Shown: positions 33,500 through 41,544 of the stretch, piece by piece
How the letters are laid out: every line of letters starts with the position of its first letter
Position numbering within the stretch: position 1 is the stretch's first letter
NCBI RefSeq assembly: GCF_900114255.1
Contig: NZ_FOSL01000002.1
Span: 372,001 to 436,000, forward strand
DNA: 64,000 nucleotides
Direction: 5' to 3'
From: Neomesorhizobium albiziae
GTDB lineage: Bacteria; Pseudomonadota; Alphaproteobacteria; Rhizobiales; Rhizobiaceae
Notes under the pieces: generated by a model
The model's database searches: none
What the model was told of the DNA's origin: nothing
What the model saw: the letters and a program-made list of their open reading frames with translations, nothing else
Made by a program: the position numbers and the translations under genes

Positions 33500-35685
33500 G
33501 GGCCTTGGACGCTGTCCCCGGTCTTTTCCGGAGCAGGCTCGCCGGGTTGCGTGAGATAGTGGTCGTGCCGTCGCGATATGCGGCTGTAGAATTCCTGCAG
33601 GCCTTCCGTCATTCCAGACGCCTTGACCTTTGCCGCGTGGATGGCCTTCCGGTTGTTGTGCGAGTGCGAGTTCAGCGCCCGCACGAGTTGCAGGTGAGCA
33701 GCCTGCAGCTCTGAGAATGCCGTCGACCGGGCAATCTTGTCGTCGCCGACAACCGCATAGATACGGGTGCGCCGGCTCTTCCCCTTCAGTTCCACCGCGC
33801 CGGCATCGAGCATGGCGAAACGGTCGTCCAGCGATTGCGCCGCCGCCTCGGAAACGAGAATGTCGAATGCCAGGTGTTTGCAGGAGCTTTCGATACGCGC
33901 CGCGACGTTGACGGCATCTCCTACCGCCGAATAGTTGAACCGCGATTCCGCGCCCATGTTGCCGACACAGGCAAGCCCGGTGTGGATGCCGACGCCGATG
34001 CCGATTTTTTGCGCGCCGAAACCGAACGCATTGTTCGCGTTGAGGTGCGCCAGCGTTTCGCGCATCGCAAGTGCTGCCCGCACCGCCTTGCCCCTGTGAT
34101 CGGCGACATCGATCGGGGCGTTCCAGAAAGCCATGATGGAATCGCCGATGAACTTGTCGAGCGTGCCTTCGTTGTCGGTGACATGACGGCTCAGTGCGTC
34201 GAGCAGCGTGTTGAGGAAACTCACCACCGCCGTCGGCGACAGCCTTTCGCTGATCTCGGTGAAATTGCGAACATCGACGAACATCACCGTTAGCTCACGC
34301 TCGTCGCCGCCGAGGCGCAAGGCGTTTCGGGTATGTTCGATACGATAAAGCAGCGAGGGCGAGAGGTATTGGCCGAAGGCCCGCCGGATTTCGCGGCGCT
34401 GCCGATCGGTGACCAGAAACCGGAATGACGTCGCCGCGAAATGGGTGATGGTGCCGGTGACGATGGGCGCCAGCGGATCGAACAGCAGCCCGCCGTAGAG
34501 GAACGCCAGCCACGATGCGACCAAGGCAAATGCGGTAATCAGCAGCCCGCACACCAGCGCGATCGCCGGGCTGACGAAGATGGTGAGCGTCACCAGAAGG
34601 ACGCCAAGCACCGCGACCGCAAGTATTTCCAGTCCATCGGCCCAGTCCGGACGCGAGAGAAAGCGGCCGGACAGGATTTGTTCGATGGTCTGGGCGTGGA
34701 GCGAGACGCCCGGAACGTTCTGGCCAAGCGCGGTGGTGCGCGTGTCCTGCAGGGCGGCGGCTGATGTTCCGACGAAGACGATGCTGCCTTCCAGCGTTGC
34801 CGCTGTTTCGGGGGAAGCGCCGCCTTCCGCCAGCACGTCTCTTGCGGAGACATAGCGCTTTGCGTTGTCCGGACTGACATACAGCCAGAGTTCGCCGGCC
34901 TTGGTCACCGGCACCACGAAATCACCGTTCTTGATGGAGGTGATAATGTCCGGCGCCTCGGGTGCTCCGGCCAGCAGGTAGGTCGACGCGCCTTGCGCGA
35001 CGCGCAGCGCCTCCATGGCGAGATTGGGGTAGAACTGTTCGCCGTCCGTCAAAAGAAGCGGAACCGTCCGAACCACCGCCGAGGAAGCGCCCGGGTTCAG
35101 GTTGATATGGCCGATGCCCGACGCGGCGGCCTCGAGCTGCGGCCTGAGTGGCGCAGCCGCCGTGAAATGCGGCGGCGCATTGATCGGGCTTTCGCCCGTG
35201 AAGGCAAAGCCTGCCTTGACCGGCGGCCGGTAGTTGCCCTGATTGGACAGGCCAAATCCCAGCACCACCGGCCGCCCGACGAAGGACCGGGCGAAAATCT
35301 CGTCATTGTCCGGCAGCTTTTCGACCAGCGACGGTTCTATTCCTGGAACGTCGCGCACGACGTTGCGCGGTGAGAGACGGTCGGGTTCGGCAAACAGCAT
35401 GTCGAAGGCGATGACCGAGGCGCCCATTGCGGCCAGTCTGTCGACGAGCGTCGCCAGGCGGTCGCGCGGCCAGGGCCACTGGCCGAATTCGAGCAGCGAG
35501 GTCTCGTCGATGTCGACCACATGCACCGGCATGTCTTCGAAAGGTCGGGGTGACAGGCGCTGGTATTCGTCGAATGTCGCGTCGCGCGCCAGTTTCAGCG
35601 GCGCCGGATCGCTTGCCCGCAGCATCGTAAGTGCTGCGACGATGGAAAATCCGATAATGATCCCCACCAGTTGGGCGCGTGTCAT
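33484..35685 (-). CDS. CHASE2-domain membrane adenylate cyclase (class III)
   Basis: A 733-residue receptor-type cyclase. It has an N-terminal membrane helix (AQLVGIIIGFSIVAALTML), a periplasmic CHASE2 domain (about 35-330; VHVVDIDETSLLEFGQWPWPR is typical), three closely spaced membrane helices (about 345-420), and a C-terminal cyclase domain. Catalytic features are intact: MFVDVRNFTEIS, the substrate Lys and metal Asp in LDKFIGDSIMAFW, and VGDAVNVAARIE. It should make cAMP in response to an external signal. The frame opens at 35871, but MTRAQLVG (35685) begins the first helix and is preferred. The neighbouring FecR protein may be its periplasmic partner; this is inference. Confidence 0.9.
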   Translation of the reverse strand: MTRAQLVGIIIGFSIVAALTMLRASDPAPLKLARDATFDEYQRLSPRPFEDMPVHVVDIDETSLLEFGQWPWPRDRLATLVDRLAAMGASVIAFDMLFAEPDRLSPRNVVRDVPGIEPSLVEKLPDNDEIFARSFVGRPVVLGFGLSNQGNYRPPVKAGFAFTGESPINAPPHFTAAAPLRPQLEAAASGIGHINLNPGASSAVVRTVPLLLTDGEQFYPNLAMEALRVAQGASTYLLAGAPEAPDIITSIKNGDFVVPVTKAGELWLYVSPDNAKRYVSARDVLAEGGASPETAATLEGSIVFVGTSAAALQDTRTTALGQNVPGVSLHAQTIEQILSGRFLSRPDWADGLEILAVAVLGVLLVTLTIFVSPAIALVCGLLITAFALVASWLAFLYGGLLFDPLAPIVTGTITHFAATSFRFLVTDRQRREIRRAFGQYLSPSLLYRIEHTRNALRLGGDERELTVMFVDVRNFTEISERLSPTAVVSFLNTLLDALSRHVTDNEGTLDKFIGDSIMAFWNAPIDVADHRGKAVRAALAMRETLAHLNANNAFGFGAQKIGIGVGIHTGLACVGNMGAESRFNYSAVGDAVNVAARIESSCKHLAFDILVSEAAAQSLDDRFAMLDAGAVELKGKSRRTRIYAVVGDDKIARSTAFSELQAAHLQLVRALNSHSHNNRKAIHAAKVKASGMTEGLQEFYSRISRRHDHYLTQPGEPAPEKTGDSVQGPIHSD

Positions 35686-36060
35686 GACATCGGCGGCAGG
35701 CCCCTTTCGCGGGGATGTCCCATGGCATCGGAAACCGGACCCACGCGGATCCTGGTTTGCGCAACAGTAACATGGGCCACACGCTTCCCGGTTACTCAAT
35801 TCGGCTGCTTGCCGATTTGGCCTCGCGAGAAAGCACGCTTCAATTCGCCGGCTCCCAAGCTTTGCGACCAATCATCCGAATGAATGAATTGGCGGCGCCG
35901 ACGATCAAATAAGTCACGTCTTTGTCACGCGTTTACTAATATGCCTGATGCTTAACAGATATGTCCGATTCTTGGATGTAAGTAAGTCCAAATCTGGACA
36001 GTTGATCTTATCCGGATTTCCAAGATGACTGTTTTTTGTGCAAACGGACGAGGTTTGATC
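35686..36060. other. 375-bp intergenic region
   Basis: This lies between the divergent CHASE2 cyclase and the small SANT-like protein gene and should hold both promoters. It is AT-rich towards 35930-36030. I see no hairpin, repeat or convincing gene. GAGGTTTGATC provides the ribosome site for the downstream small gene. Confidence 0.4.
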
Positions 36061-36237
36061 ATGAGACCCTGTCGGCCTTGGTCGCCGCAAGACCTTGAAC
36101 ACTTGAAGATGCTTGCAGACAGCAATGTGCGGGTGAACGCAATTGCGCGCAGGTTGAACCGAACCATCAGTGCATTGCGGACCAAGGCTTCCAAGGAAGG
36201 CATCAGCCTGATTGAGATCAGCATCCCGCTTCTCTGA
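36061..36237 (+). CDS. small SANT/Myb-like helix-turn-helix protein 1
   Basis: A 58-residue protein: a tryptophan-led PWSPQDLEHLKML helix, then VRVNAIARRLNRTISALRTKA, which reads as a helix-turn-helix of the SANT/GcrA-like type. It is probably DNA-binding and chromosomal. The ATG at 36061 has GAGG 8 bp upstream; an in-frame ATG at 36025 is less likely. A clear paralogue is encoded at 53061-53282 (PWSPTEVKELKCLAA then VGAIANKLGRTPPAIRAKA). The function is unknown. Confidence 0.7.
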   Translation: MRPCRPWSPQDLEHLKMLADSNVRVNAIARRLNRTISALRTKASKEGISLIEISIPLL

Positions 36238-36295
36238 GAGTGGTTGCGGCCGACCGGCCGGCATGTACGGCTGGACCGCGTTACCCGTTCGGCCT

Positions 36296-37840
36296 TTACC
36301 GGCTGGCCATCCACTCGGCAACGGCGTCGCGGTCGGCAGCGACAAGTTCATGACCGGCGTCAAGCGTGCGGACGTCGAGGTTCGCGCCGCCGGCCCTCAG
36401 CGCTGTCTCCAGCGCGGGGGCAAGGGCGCCATACGGGTCCGATCGCCCTTGCAGCACCAGCACAACGCAGCCTGACAGGTCCGCTGCGGGCGGCTGGTCC
36501 AGCACCGCCGCCGCGCGCAGCAGCACCGCGCGCGCGATCAGCCCGGGATGGAGCAGCATCGTCGCCGCCAGCAGGTTGGCTCCGTTGGAATAGCCGAGGA
36601 AGACGGTCCGCTTGTCCTCCAGGCCGTAGGCTGCCCTCGCTCCCTCGGTGAAAGCGGCGAACGCTTCGGCCTCCGCGCGTATGTCCTTTTGGTCGAACGA
36701 GGTCTGCGAGATGCGCCTGAACCAGCGCGCGACGCCCTCCTCGGTGCTGCGGCCGCGCACGCCGAGCAACCTGGCGTGCGGCGCGACACGGCGGGCAAAC
36801 GGCATCAGGTCGGCCTCGTTGCCGCCGGTTCCATGCAGCAAAACGATGGTGCTGCCGTCCGGTTCGTCGGGCGTCAGGAAGCGGTGCACGAAGGGCAGGT
36901 CGCGATAGATCGGCCTTTCCATGCCCGGCATTGCGAATTGTGGCAGCACCGCCGTGATATCGCTGGCGCGCCCCATCTCAGACGGCGGGATGAACAGCTG
37001 CGTTCCAAGCGTTTCCTCCGGCTCGTCGACGGTAAAGCCCGGCCCGTCGGTGGCCAGCTCGAACAGCGTTCCGCCGGGTTCGCGCACATAGAGCGAGGTG
37101 AAGTACTTGCGGTCGTGAACGTTGGTCGGGCTTGAATTAAGCTTTCGCAGCGACGCGTTCACCGCTTGCAGTTGTTGCGTATCGGCGCTGCGGAAGGCGA
37201 CGTGATCGGCGGTGCCGGTTCCGGGGATGCCGGGCCAGAAGCCCGTCCCGTCGCGCACGTCGATGATGTCGCCCGCCTGCGAGACCAGCCGTTCGATCGC
37301 GCCTTCCCGCGCGTTGTGCGTGAAGCCGAAATAACGCTGGATGAAGCGCGCGGTCTGCTCCGGCGTCTCGGTGTGGACAGTCGCGCCCCGGATGCCCCGA
37401 ATGGCGTGGGCAAGGGGGATGTCGCCCGAAGTCCAGTCGCCGGTCGGCCGGTCGGTTCCGACCAGCTTGACGATCACCCCGTCGCGATCGCGCAATCTGA
37501 GCACGGTCTCGCCGAATTCGCGCATCGGGCCTTCAGCCGCCACATGGAAACGCAGCGCCCGTTCCAGCCAGAAGCCGATGCTTGCGGGGTCGATGGCGAG
37601 CGCCAGCTCGCCGACCTGGCCATGCCCGACACGGCCCGGCGAGCCGTCCTCCCAGACGAGGAAGGTGACCAGCGATCCCGGCGAGCCGGTCTTGTCGCCG
37701 TAGAACAGGTGGAGCTGTTCGGCATCCTCGTATCCGCCGGTCCGCTTGACGAGACGCAAGCCGAGAAAGCCGACGTAGAAGTCGACATTGGCCTGCACCT
37801 TGCGGGTGATCAGCGTGACGTGGTGAATGCCGCTCGTCAT
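36296..37840 (-). CDS. VOC ring-cleaving dioxygenase-like / carboxylesterase fusion (MhqO-MhqD type)
   Basis: A 514-residue fusion. Residues 1-300 are a two-module VOC protein similar to MhqO: IHHVTLIT gives His7, ADHVAF gives His213 and LFELATDG gives Glu261, the expected two-His-one-Glu metal site. Residues 315-514 are an alpha/beta hydrolase of the phospholipase/carboxylesterase (MhqD, YpfH) type with nucleophile Ser418 in GYSNG, Asp468 in RSDPYG and His497 in AGHEL. In Bacillus the two activities are separate proteins of quinone/hydroquinone detoxification. The frame is open to 38068, but the family starts at MTSGIHHV. It lies 29 bp downstream of prfC on the same strand. Confidence 0.88.
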   Translation of the reverse strand: MTSGIHHVTLITRKVQANVDFYVGFLGLRLVKRTGGYEDAEQLHLFYGDKTGSPGSLVTFLVWEDGSPGRVGHGQVGELALAIDPASIGFWLERALRFHVAAEGPMREFGETVLRLRDRDGVIVKLVGTDRPTGDWTSGDIPLAHAIRGIRGATVHTETPEQTARFIQRYFGFTHNAREGAIERLVSQAGDIIDVRDGTGFWPGIPGTGTADHVAFRSADTQQLQAVNASLRKLNSSPTNVHDRKYFTSLYVREPGGTLFELATDGPGFTVDEPEETLGTQLFIPPSEMGRASDITAVLPQFAMPGMERPIYRDLPFVHRFLTPDEPDGSTIVLLHGTGGNEADLMPFARRVAPHARLLGVRGRSTEEGVARWFRRISQTSFDQKDIRAEAEAFAAFTEGARAAYGLEDKRTVFLGYSNGANLLAATMLLHPGLIARAVLLRAAAVLDQPPAADLSGCVVLVLQGRSDPYGALAPALETALRAGGANLDVRTLDAGHELVAADRDAVAEWMASR

Positions 37841-37869
37841 GTCGTCAGCAGCGCCTTTCTCCCGTAGGG

Positions 37870-39459
37870 CTACGCCGCCTCGCGCACCTGATAGTCCTTC
37901 ACCGCCTTGAAGCGGATCGCCTTCCAGCGCTCGGCCTCGTAGTTCAGCGAGAATTCGTGCTGCGCCAGGAAAACCGGGTCGTTGTCGAGATCGCGGGCAA
38001 TATCGCCGCGATGGCTTTCGACGAAGCGCTGCAGGTCGGCCGGATCGTCGGCCTCGATCCAGCGGCACACTGAAAAGCGCGCCATCTCGAAATCCACCGG
38101 CAGCGTGTATTCGACCGACAGCCGTTCCTTCAGAACGTCGATCTGCAGCGCGCCGACGACGCCGACGATGGCAGGCGAGCCGTCCTCCGGCGAAAACAGT
38201 TGCACCACGCCTTCCTCGGCCATCTGGTGCAGCGCTTCCTTGAGCTTCTTGGCCTTCATCGCGTCCCCAAGGCGGACACGCCGCAGGATCTCCGGCGCGA
38301 AGTTGGGCACGCCGCGGAACAGGATTGCCTCGCCCTCCGTCAGCGTATCGCCAATGCGCAAGGTGCCGTGGTTGGGAATACCGACCACGTCGCCAGCATA
38401 GGCCTCGTCGGCGGTGATGCGCGAGCGGGCGAAGAAGAACTGCGGCGCCGACAGGCTCATCGGCTTGCCGGTGCGCACCAGCTTGGCCTTCATGCCGCGC
38501 TTCAGCTCGCCCGAGCAGACGCGCACGAAGGCGATGCGGTCGCGGTGGTTGGGGTCCATGTTCGCCTGTATCTTGAAGACGAAGGAGGTCATCTTCTCCT
38601 CGGTCGCCTCGACCTTGCGCGTATCGGCTTCCTGGTCGCGCGGCGGCGGCCCGTAGGCCCCCAGCGCCTCGATCAGGTCGCGCACCCCGTAATTGCGCAA
38701 GGCGGACCCGAAATAGACCGGCGTCATGTGGCCTTCGAGGAAAGCGTCGTGGTCGAAAGGCCGGCAGGCTTCGCGCGCCAGCTCCAGTTCCTCGATGAAG
38801 TTCTCGCGTTCATTGTCGGGCAGCAGGCCGGCGGCGCGGTTGGAGTCCGGGCCGTGGACAGGTGTTCGCTCCGCCTCGGCGTCGCCGCGGCGCACCGCGT
38901 TCTGCGCCAGGTGGTAGGTGCCGGCGAAGGTCTTGCCCTGCCCGATGGGCCAGGTGATGGGTGCTGTGTCGAGCGCCAGCTTCTCCTCGATCTCGTCGAG
39001 TATCTCGAAGGTGTTGCGGGCCTCGCGGTCCATCTTGTTGACGAAGGTGATGATCGGGATGTCGCGCAGCCGGCAGACCTCGAACAGCTTCAGCGTGCGC
39101 GGCTCGATGCCCTTGGCGGCGTCGATGACCATCACCGCCGAGTCCACCGCCGAAAGCGTGCGATAGGTATCGTCGGCGAAGTCCTCGTGACCGGGCGTGT
39201 CCAGGAGGTTGAAGACGTTGTCGCCATATTCGAACGTCATCACCGAGGTGACGACGGAGATGCCGCGCTCGCGCTCGATCTTCATCCAGTCCGAACGGGT
39301 CTGGATGCGGTCCTTCTTGGCCTTGACCTCGCCGGCAAGCTGGATGGCGCCGCCGAACAGCAGGAGCTTTTCGGTCAGCGTGGTCTTGCCGGCGTCCGGG
39401 TGCGCGATGATCGCGAAGGTGCGGCGGCGCGCCACCGCCTTGGCTATGTCTTCAGCCAT
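37870..39459 (-). CDS. prfC: peptide chain release factor 3
   Basis: A 529-residue translational GTPase that recycles RF1/RF2 from the ribosome. G1 is AHPDAGKTTLTEKL at the N-terminus, followed by G2 (ERGISVVTSV), G3 (DTPGHEDF) and G4 (NKMDRE). Domains 2 and 3 follow, with IGDTLTEGE and the C-terminal QFVESHRGDIARD-like stretch. The length is normal. Upstream lies a 372-bp gap containing dispersed repeats. Confidence 0.96.
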   Translation of the reverse strand: MAEDIAKAVARRRTFAIIAHPDAGKTTLTEKLLLFGGAIQLAGEVKAKKDRIQTRSDWMKIERERGISVVTSVMTFEYGDNVFNLLDTPGHEDFADDTYRTLSAVDSAVMVIDAAKGIEPRTLKLFEVCRLRDIPIITFVNKMDREARNTFEILDEIEEKLALDTAPITWPIGQGKTFAGTYHLAQNAVRRGDAEAERTPVHGPDSNRAAGLLPDNERENFIEELELAREACRPFDHDAFLEGHMTPVYFGSALRNYGVRDLIEALGAYGPPPRDQEADTRKVEATEEKMTSFVFKIQANMDPNHRDRIAFVRVCSGELKRGMKAKLVRTGKPMSLSAPQFFFARSRITADEAYAGDVVGIPNHGTLRIGDTLTEGEAILFRGVPNFAPEILRRVRLGDAMKAKKLKEALHQMAEEGVVQLFSPEDGSPAIVGVVGALQIDVLKERLSVEYTLPVDFEMARFSVCRWIEADDPADLQRFVESHRGDIARDLDNDPVFLAQHEFSLNYEAERWKAIRFKAVKDYQVREAA

Positions 39460-39490
39460 TTCATGATGATCCTGTTGATGGGCGGGCTTC

Positions 39491-39597
39491 TAGAGCATTT
39501 TGCAGCCAAATGGAAACATTTGGCGTCCGCATAAATGCGGCAAAACAAACAGTCAGAGCGAGTTTCCGGGTCCCGAAGGAACCGGAACCGCTCTAAC
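39491..39597. repeat. dispersed repeat, GCATTTTGCAGCC family (second copy)
   Basis: TAGAGCATTTTGCAGCC is followed by AAATGG-AAAC-ATTTGGCGT, AATGCGGCAAAACAAACAG and AGAGCGAGTTTCC, ending GGAACCGCTCT. The same order of words occurs at 23953-24054. Inverted pairs include CCAAATGG/ATTTGG and AGAGCG/CGCTCT. It lies upstream of prfC. Confidence 0.65.
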
Positions 39598-39686
39598 AGG
39601 AGCTTTTGCGGCTGTCGACCATAACCGGCAAGGCGCAGGGCCGGAGCCGCCGCCATGCCTTGTGGTTCAGCCGCCCGCGCGTCAAA

Positions 39687-39709
39687 TGTCGCTGCTTTCT
39701 GCAGCGACA
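39687..39709. repeat. 9-bp hairpin TGTCGCTGC/GCAGCGACA
   Basis: A perfect inverted repeat with loop TTTCT in the gap between prfC and the low-GC orphan gene. Read on the plus strand it is followed by GAAAAGGG rather than T's, so terminator function is doubtful. Confidence 0.5.
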
Positions 39710-39831
39710 GAAAAGGGAGTGCCCGGATTCGAATTTTCAGCTGCCAAGATAGAACCGCCAATAGTATTTAAGGAGTCAAATTGACCCCTGCAAAGTACTC
39801 GAATAAAATGAAAGAAAGGGGGAACTTTATT

Positions 39832-40512
39832 ATGACCGCGCGTAATCGGACGATAGATGAGATGACTTGGTGGGAAAAGCACTCGGATGCAGTTGTTGTA
39901 GCGATCTTGGTTGCAGGAATTTGTGGAATAGGTGGATTGCTTTGGTCTATCAACAGTAGCGTTTCTGATCATGCGGCAAGATTGCGGATAGCTGAGCAAC
40001 GGATGGAGAGAATTGCTAGTACATTGCCCGATTTACGAATTAGATTATCTGAAGAGGAAATCTCAAGAGAGTACAACGTAGCTTTGGTGCAGTACGGTAA
40101 AAGCTCAGAAAAATCTAAGGATGGGCGAGTATTTTTGATTAACATGAATACCAACGCCGTCGAATACTGGTCCCCACCGGATGTGGCCGACGCGCGCATA
40201 AACGCAGCATTCTCCTTTGCAGCGTCGGGTTCTTTCTCCGCGACCATGCAGTCGGCGAGGACATTCCAGGATTTGGAGAAAGCGAGAGCAGAAGCCGGTG
40301 TGGCGGACATATTTGTTCCCGCTATTCATATATCGAACAGCCATGTAGCGCAGGGAGATCCAGGTCAATTTGTTGGAACTTTAAATAATATGGGTTGGAG
40401 GCGAGAAGATTCCGTTTCGTTCCAGGATATAGGCGTTAGCCTTATGGGTGGAAGAACGAGCTTCGAAAATATCGTTGAGGTTACGAAGAAAGCATCAGCT
40501 AAAGTAAATTAG
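39832..40512 (+). CDS. orphan membrane-anchored protein, low GC
   Basis: A 226-residue protein I do not recognise. Residues about 21-41 (AVVVAILVAGICGIGGLLW) form one membrane helix, followed by a helical, probably coiled-coil stretch (RLRIAEQRMERIAS) and a globular C-terminal part. The gene is much richer in A+T, with AT-ending codons, than its neighbours. This suggests recent acquisition. AAAGGGGGAAC precedes the ATG at 39832; another ATG at 39808 is possible. A gene remnant lies immediately downstream on the other strand, so the gene sits in a disturbed locus. Confidence 0.6.
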   Translation: MTARNRTIDEMTWWEKHSDAVVVAILVAGICGIGGLLWSINSSVSDHAARLRIAEQRMERIASTLPDLRIRLSEEEISREYNVALVQYGKSSEKSKDGRVFLINMNTNAVEYWSPPDVADARINAAFSFAASGSFSATMQSARTFQDLEKARAEAGVADIFVPAIHISNSHVAQGDPGQFVGTLNNMGWRREDSVSFQDIGVSLMGGRTSFENIVEVTKKASAKVN

Positions 40513-40526
40513 CAGGTTGGAATTAT

Positions 40527-40664
40527 CTATCTCAGATTGAGATCAAACCCACTTTCGGCGACGATCCCGCCATTGACGATCAGCTCGACGCGGTGATGCC
40601 CCGCGTGATGTCTGCGCATGGTGAAGTCGCGAATGGTCCGGTCGGCGCTGCCGGCTTCCGGGGT
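40527..40664 (-). pseudogene. C-terminal remnant of a protein, resembling the tail of DNA alkylation-repair proteins
   Basis: The minus strand is open for 45 codons ending at TAG (40527-40529). It encodes RTIRDFTMRRHHAGHHRVE followed by LIVNGGIVAESGFDL. The pattern RR-x-x-x-G-x-HRVELxVNG looks like the conserved C-terminal strand region of rhizobial HEAT-repeat DNA alkylation-repair proteins, from memory. No start or preceding domain exists, and an in-frame stop lies just upstream, so only a stub remains. The family assignment is tentative. Confidence 0.4.
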
Positions 40665-40674
40665 TCACCGACCT

Positions 40675-41415
40675 TCAGACCGCATACAGCTCGATGGGCT
40701 TGTCGAAGCCTTTCAATTCGTAGTCGCGTCCCTCCCGGGAGGCTGTTTCACCGGGAGCCCGGTCGCAGACGGCCCTGGTAACGAGAATCCGACCGGCCGG
40801 TGCGACCGATTGGGCGCGTGATGCGGTGTTGACCACCGTGCCGATCGCTGTCAGGTCGCGGTGCGACCGGCCGAACTCCCCAAAGCTTGTCTCGCCGGTA
40901 TCGATGCCGATGCCGACGCCTAGCTCACTCCCGTCCGCCTCCGCATGGTGCGGGAGATCGAACTCGCGGCCCAGATGGCTGCAGCGGCGCTGGATTTCGC
41001 GCGCCGTTCGCACCGCGCGTTGTGCATGATCGTCGTGGCGGATCGGAAAATTGAATATCGCCATGATCGCATCGCCCACGGTCTTGTTGAGCAGTCCGTC
41101 AAATTCCCAGATCGCCTCGGCGCATTCGTCGTAAAAGACATCGAGCAGCGACGAGACGGTGTCTGCCGGAAGCGATTGCGACAGCGTCGTGTAGCCCCTC
41201 AGATCGGCAAAAAGCACGGACACGTCGACGGTGATCTGGCGCGCCTTCATCACCCGTGTGAACATCAGCTCGCAGATCGTGCAGGTGTTCGGGTTCATCC
41301 GGCTGGGGCGTATGCCAAACGCCCGAAATGGAATGGAGGCTGGTCCGCGCAGCGGCACCGGCAGATGCATCTGCTGCCAGCAACCCTTGCAGATCATGGA
41401 TCTTGGAAGCGACAT
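40675..41415 (-). CDS. class III adenylate cyclase with N-terminal Cys4 motif
   Basis: A 246-residue soluble cyclase. Cys9-x2-Cys12 and Cys45-x2-Cys48 form a probable zinc ribbon or small metal-binding module before the catalytic domain. The catalytic domain has VSVLFADLRGYT (first metal Asp), LLNKTVGDAIMAIF (substrate Lys and second Asp) and TVVNTASRAQ (Asn/Arg). All residues expected for cAMP synthesis are present. The start is uncertain: ATG at 41413-41415 is used, and a GTG 36 bp upstream is possible. It is the third class III cyclase gene within about 12 kb. Confidence 0.87.
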   Translation of the reverse strand: MSLPRSMICKGCWQQMHLPVPLRGPASIPFRAFGIRPSRMNPNTCTICELMFTRVMKARQITVDVSVLFADLRGYTTLSQSLPADTVSSLLDVFYDECAEAIWEFDGLLNKTVGDAIMAIFNFPIRHDDHAQRAVRTAREIQRRCSHLGREFDLPHHAEADGSELGVGIGIDTGETSFGEFGRSHRDLTAIGTVVNTASRAQSVAPAGRILVTRAVCDRAPGETASREGRDYELKGFDKPIELYAV

Positions 41416-41544
41416 CGCCCAATCTTTTGATGGCCGCGCCAATTGTAGCACAGCGGAGCTGGAGTTCGCTGCGAAAACGACCCTTGCGTCAGGCCAAAAC
41501 TGTTCGCCGCCTCCGCAAGCAGCGATTATCGGTTGGAGGTTGTT

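Noticed and set aside
39715-39735. tRNA 3'-end fragment (attachment site) before the low-GC gene, suggested by CCCGGATTCGAA
   Set aside because: Read on the minus strand it resembles a T-loop, but the T-stem does not pair and no acceptor or CCA end follows.
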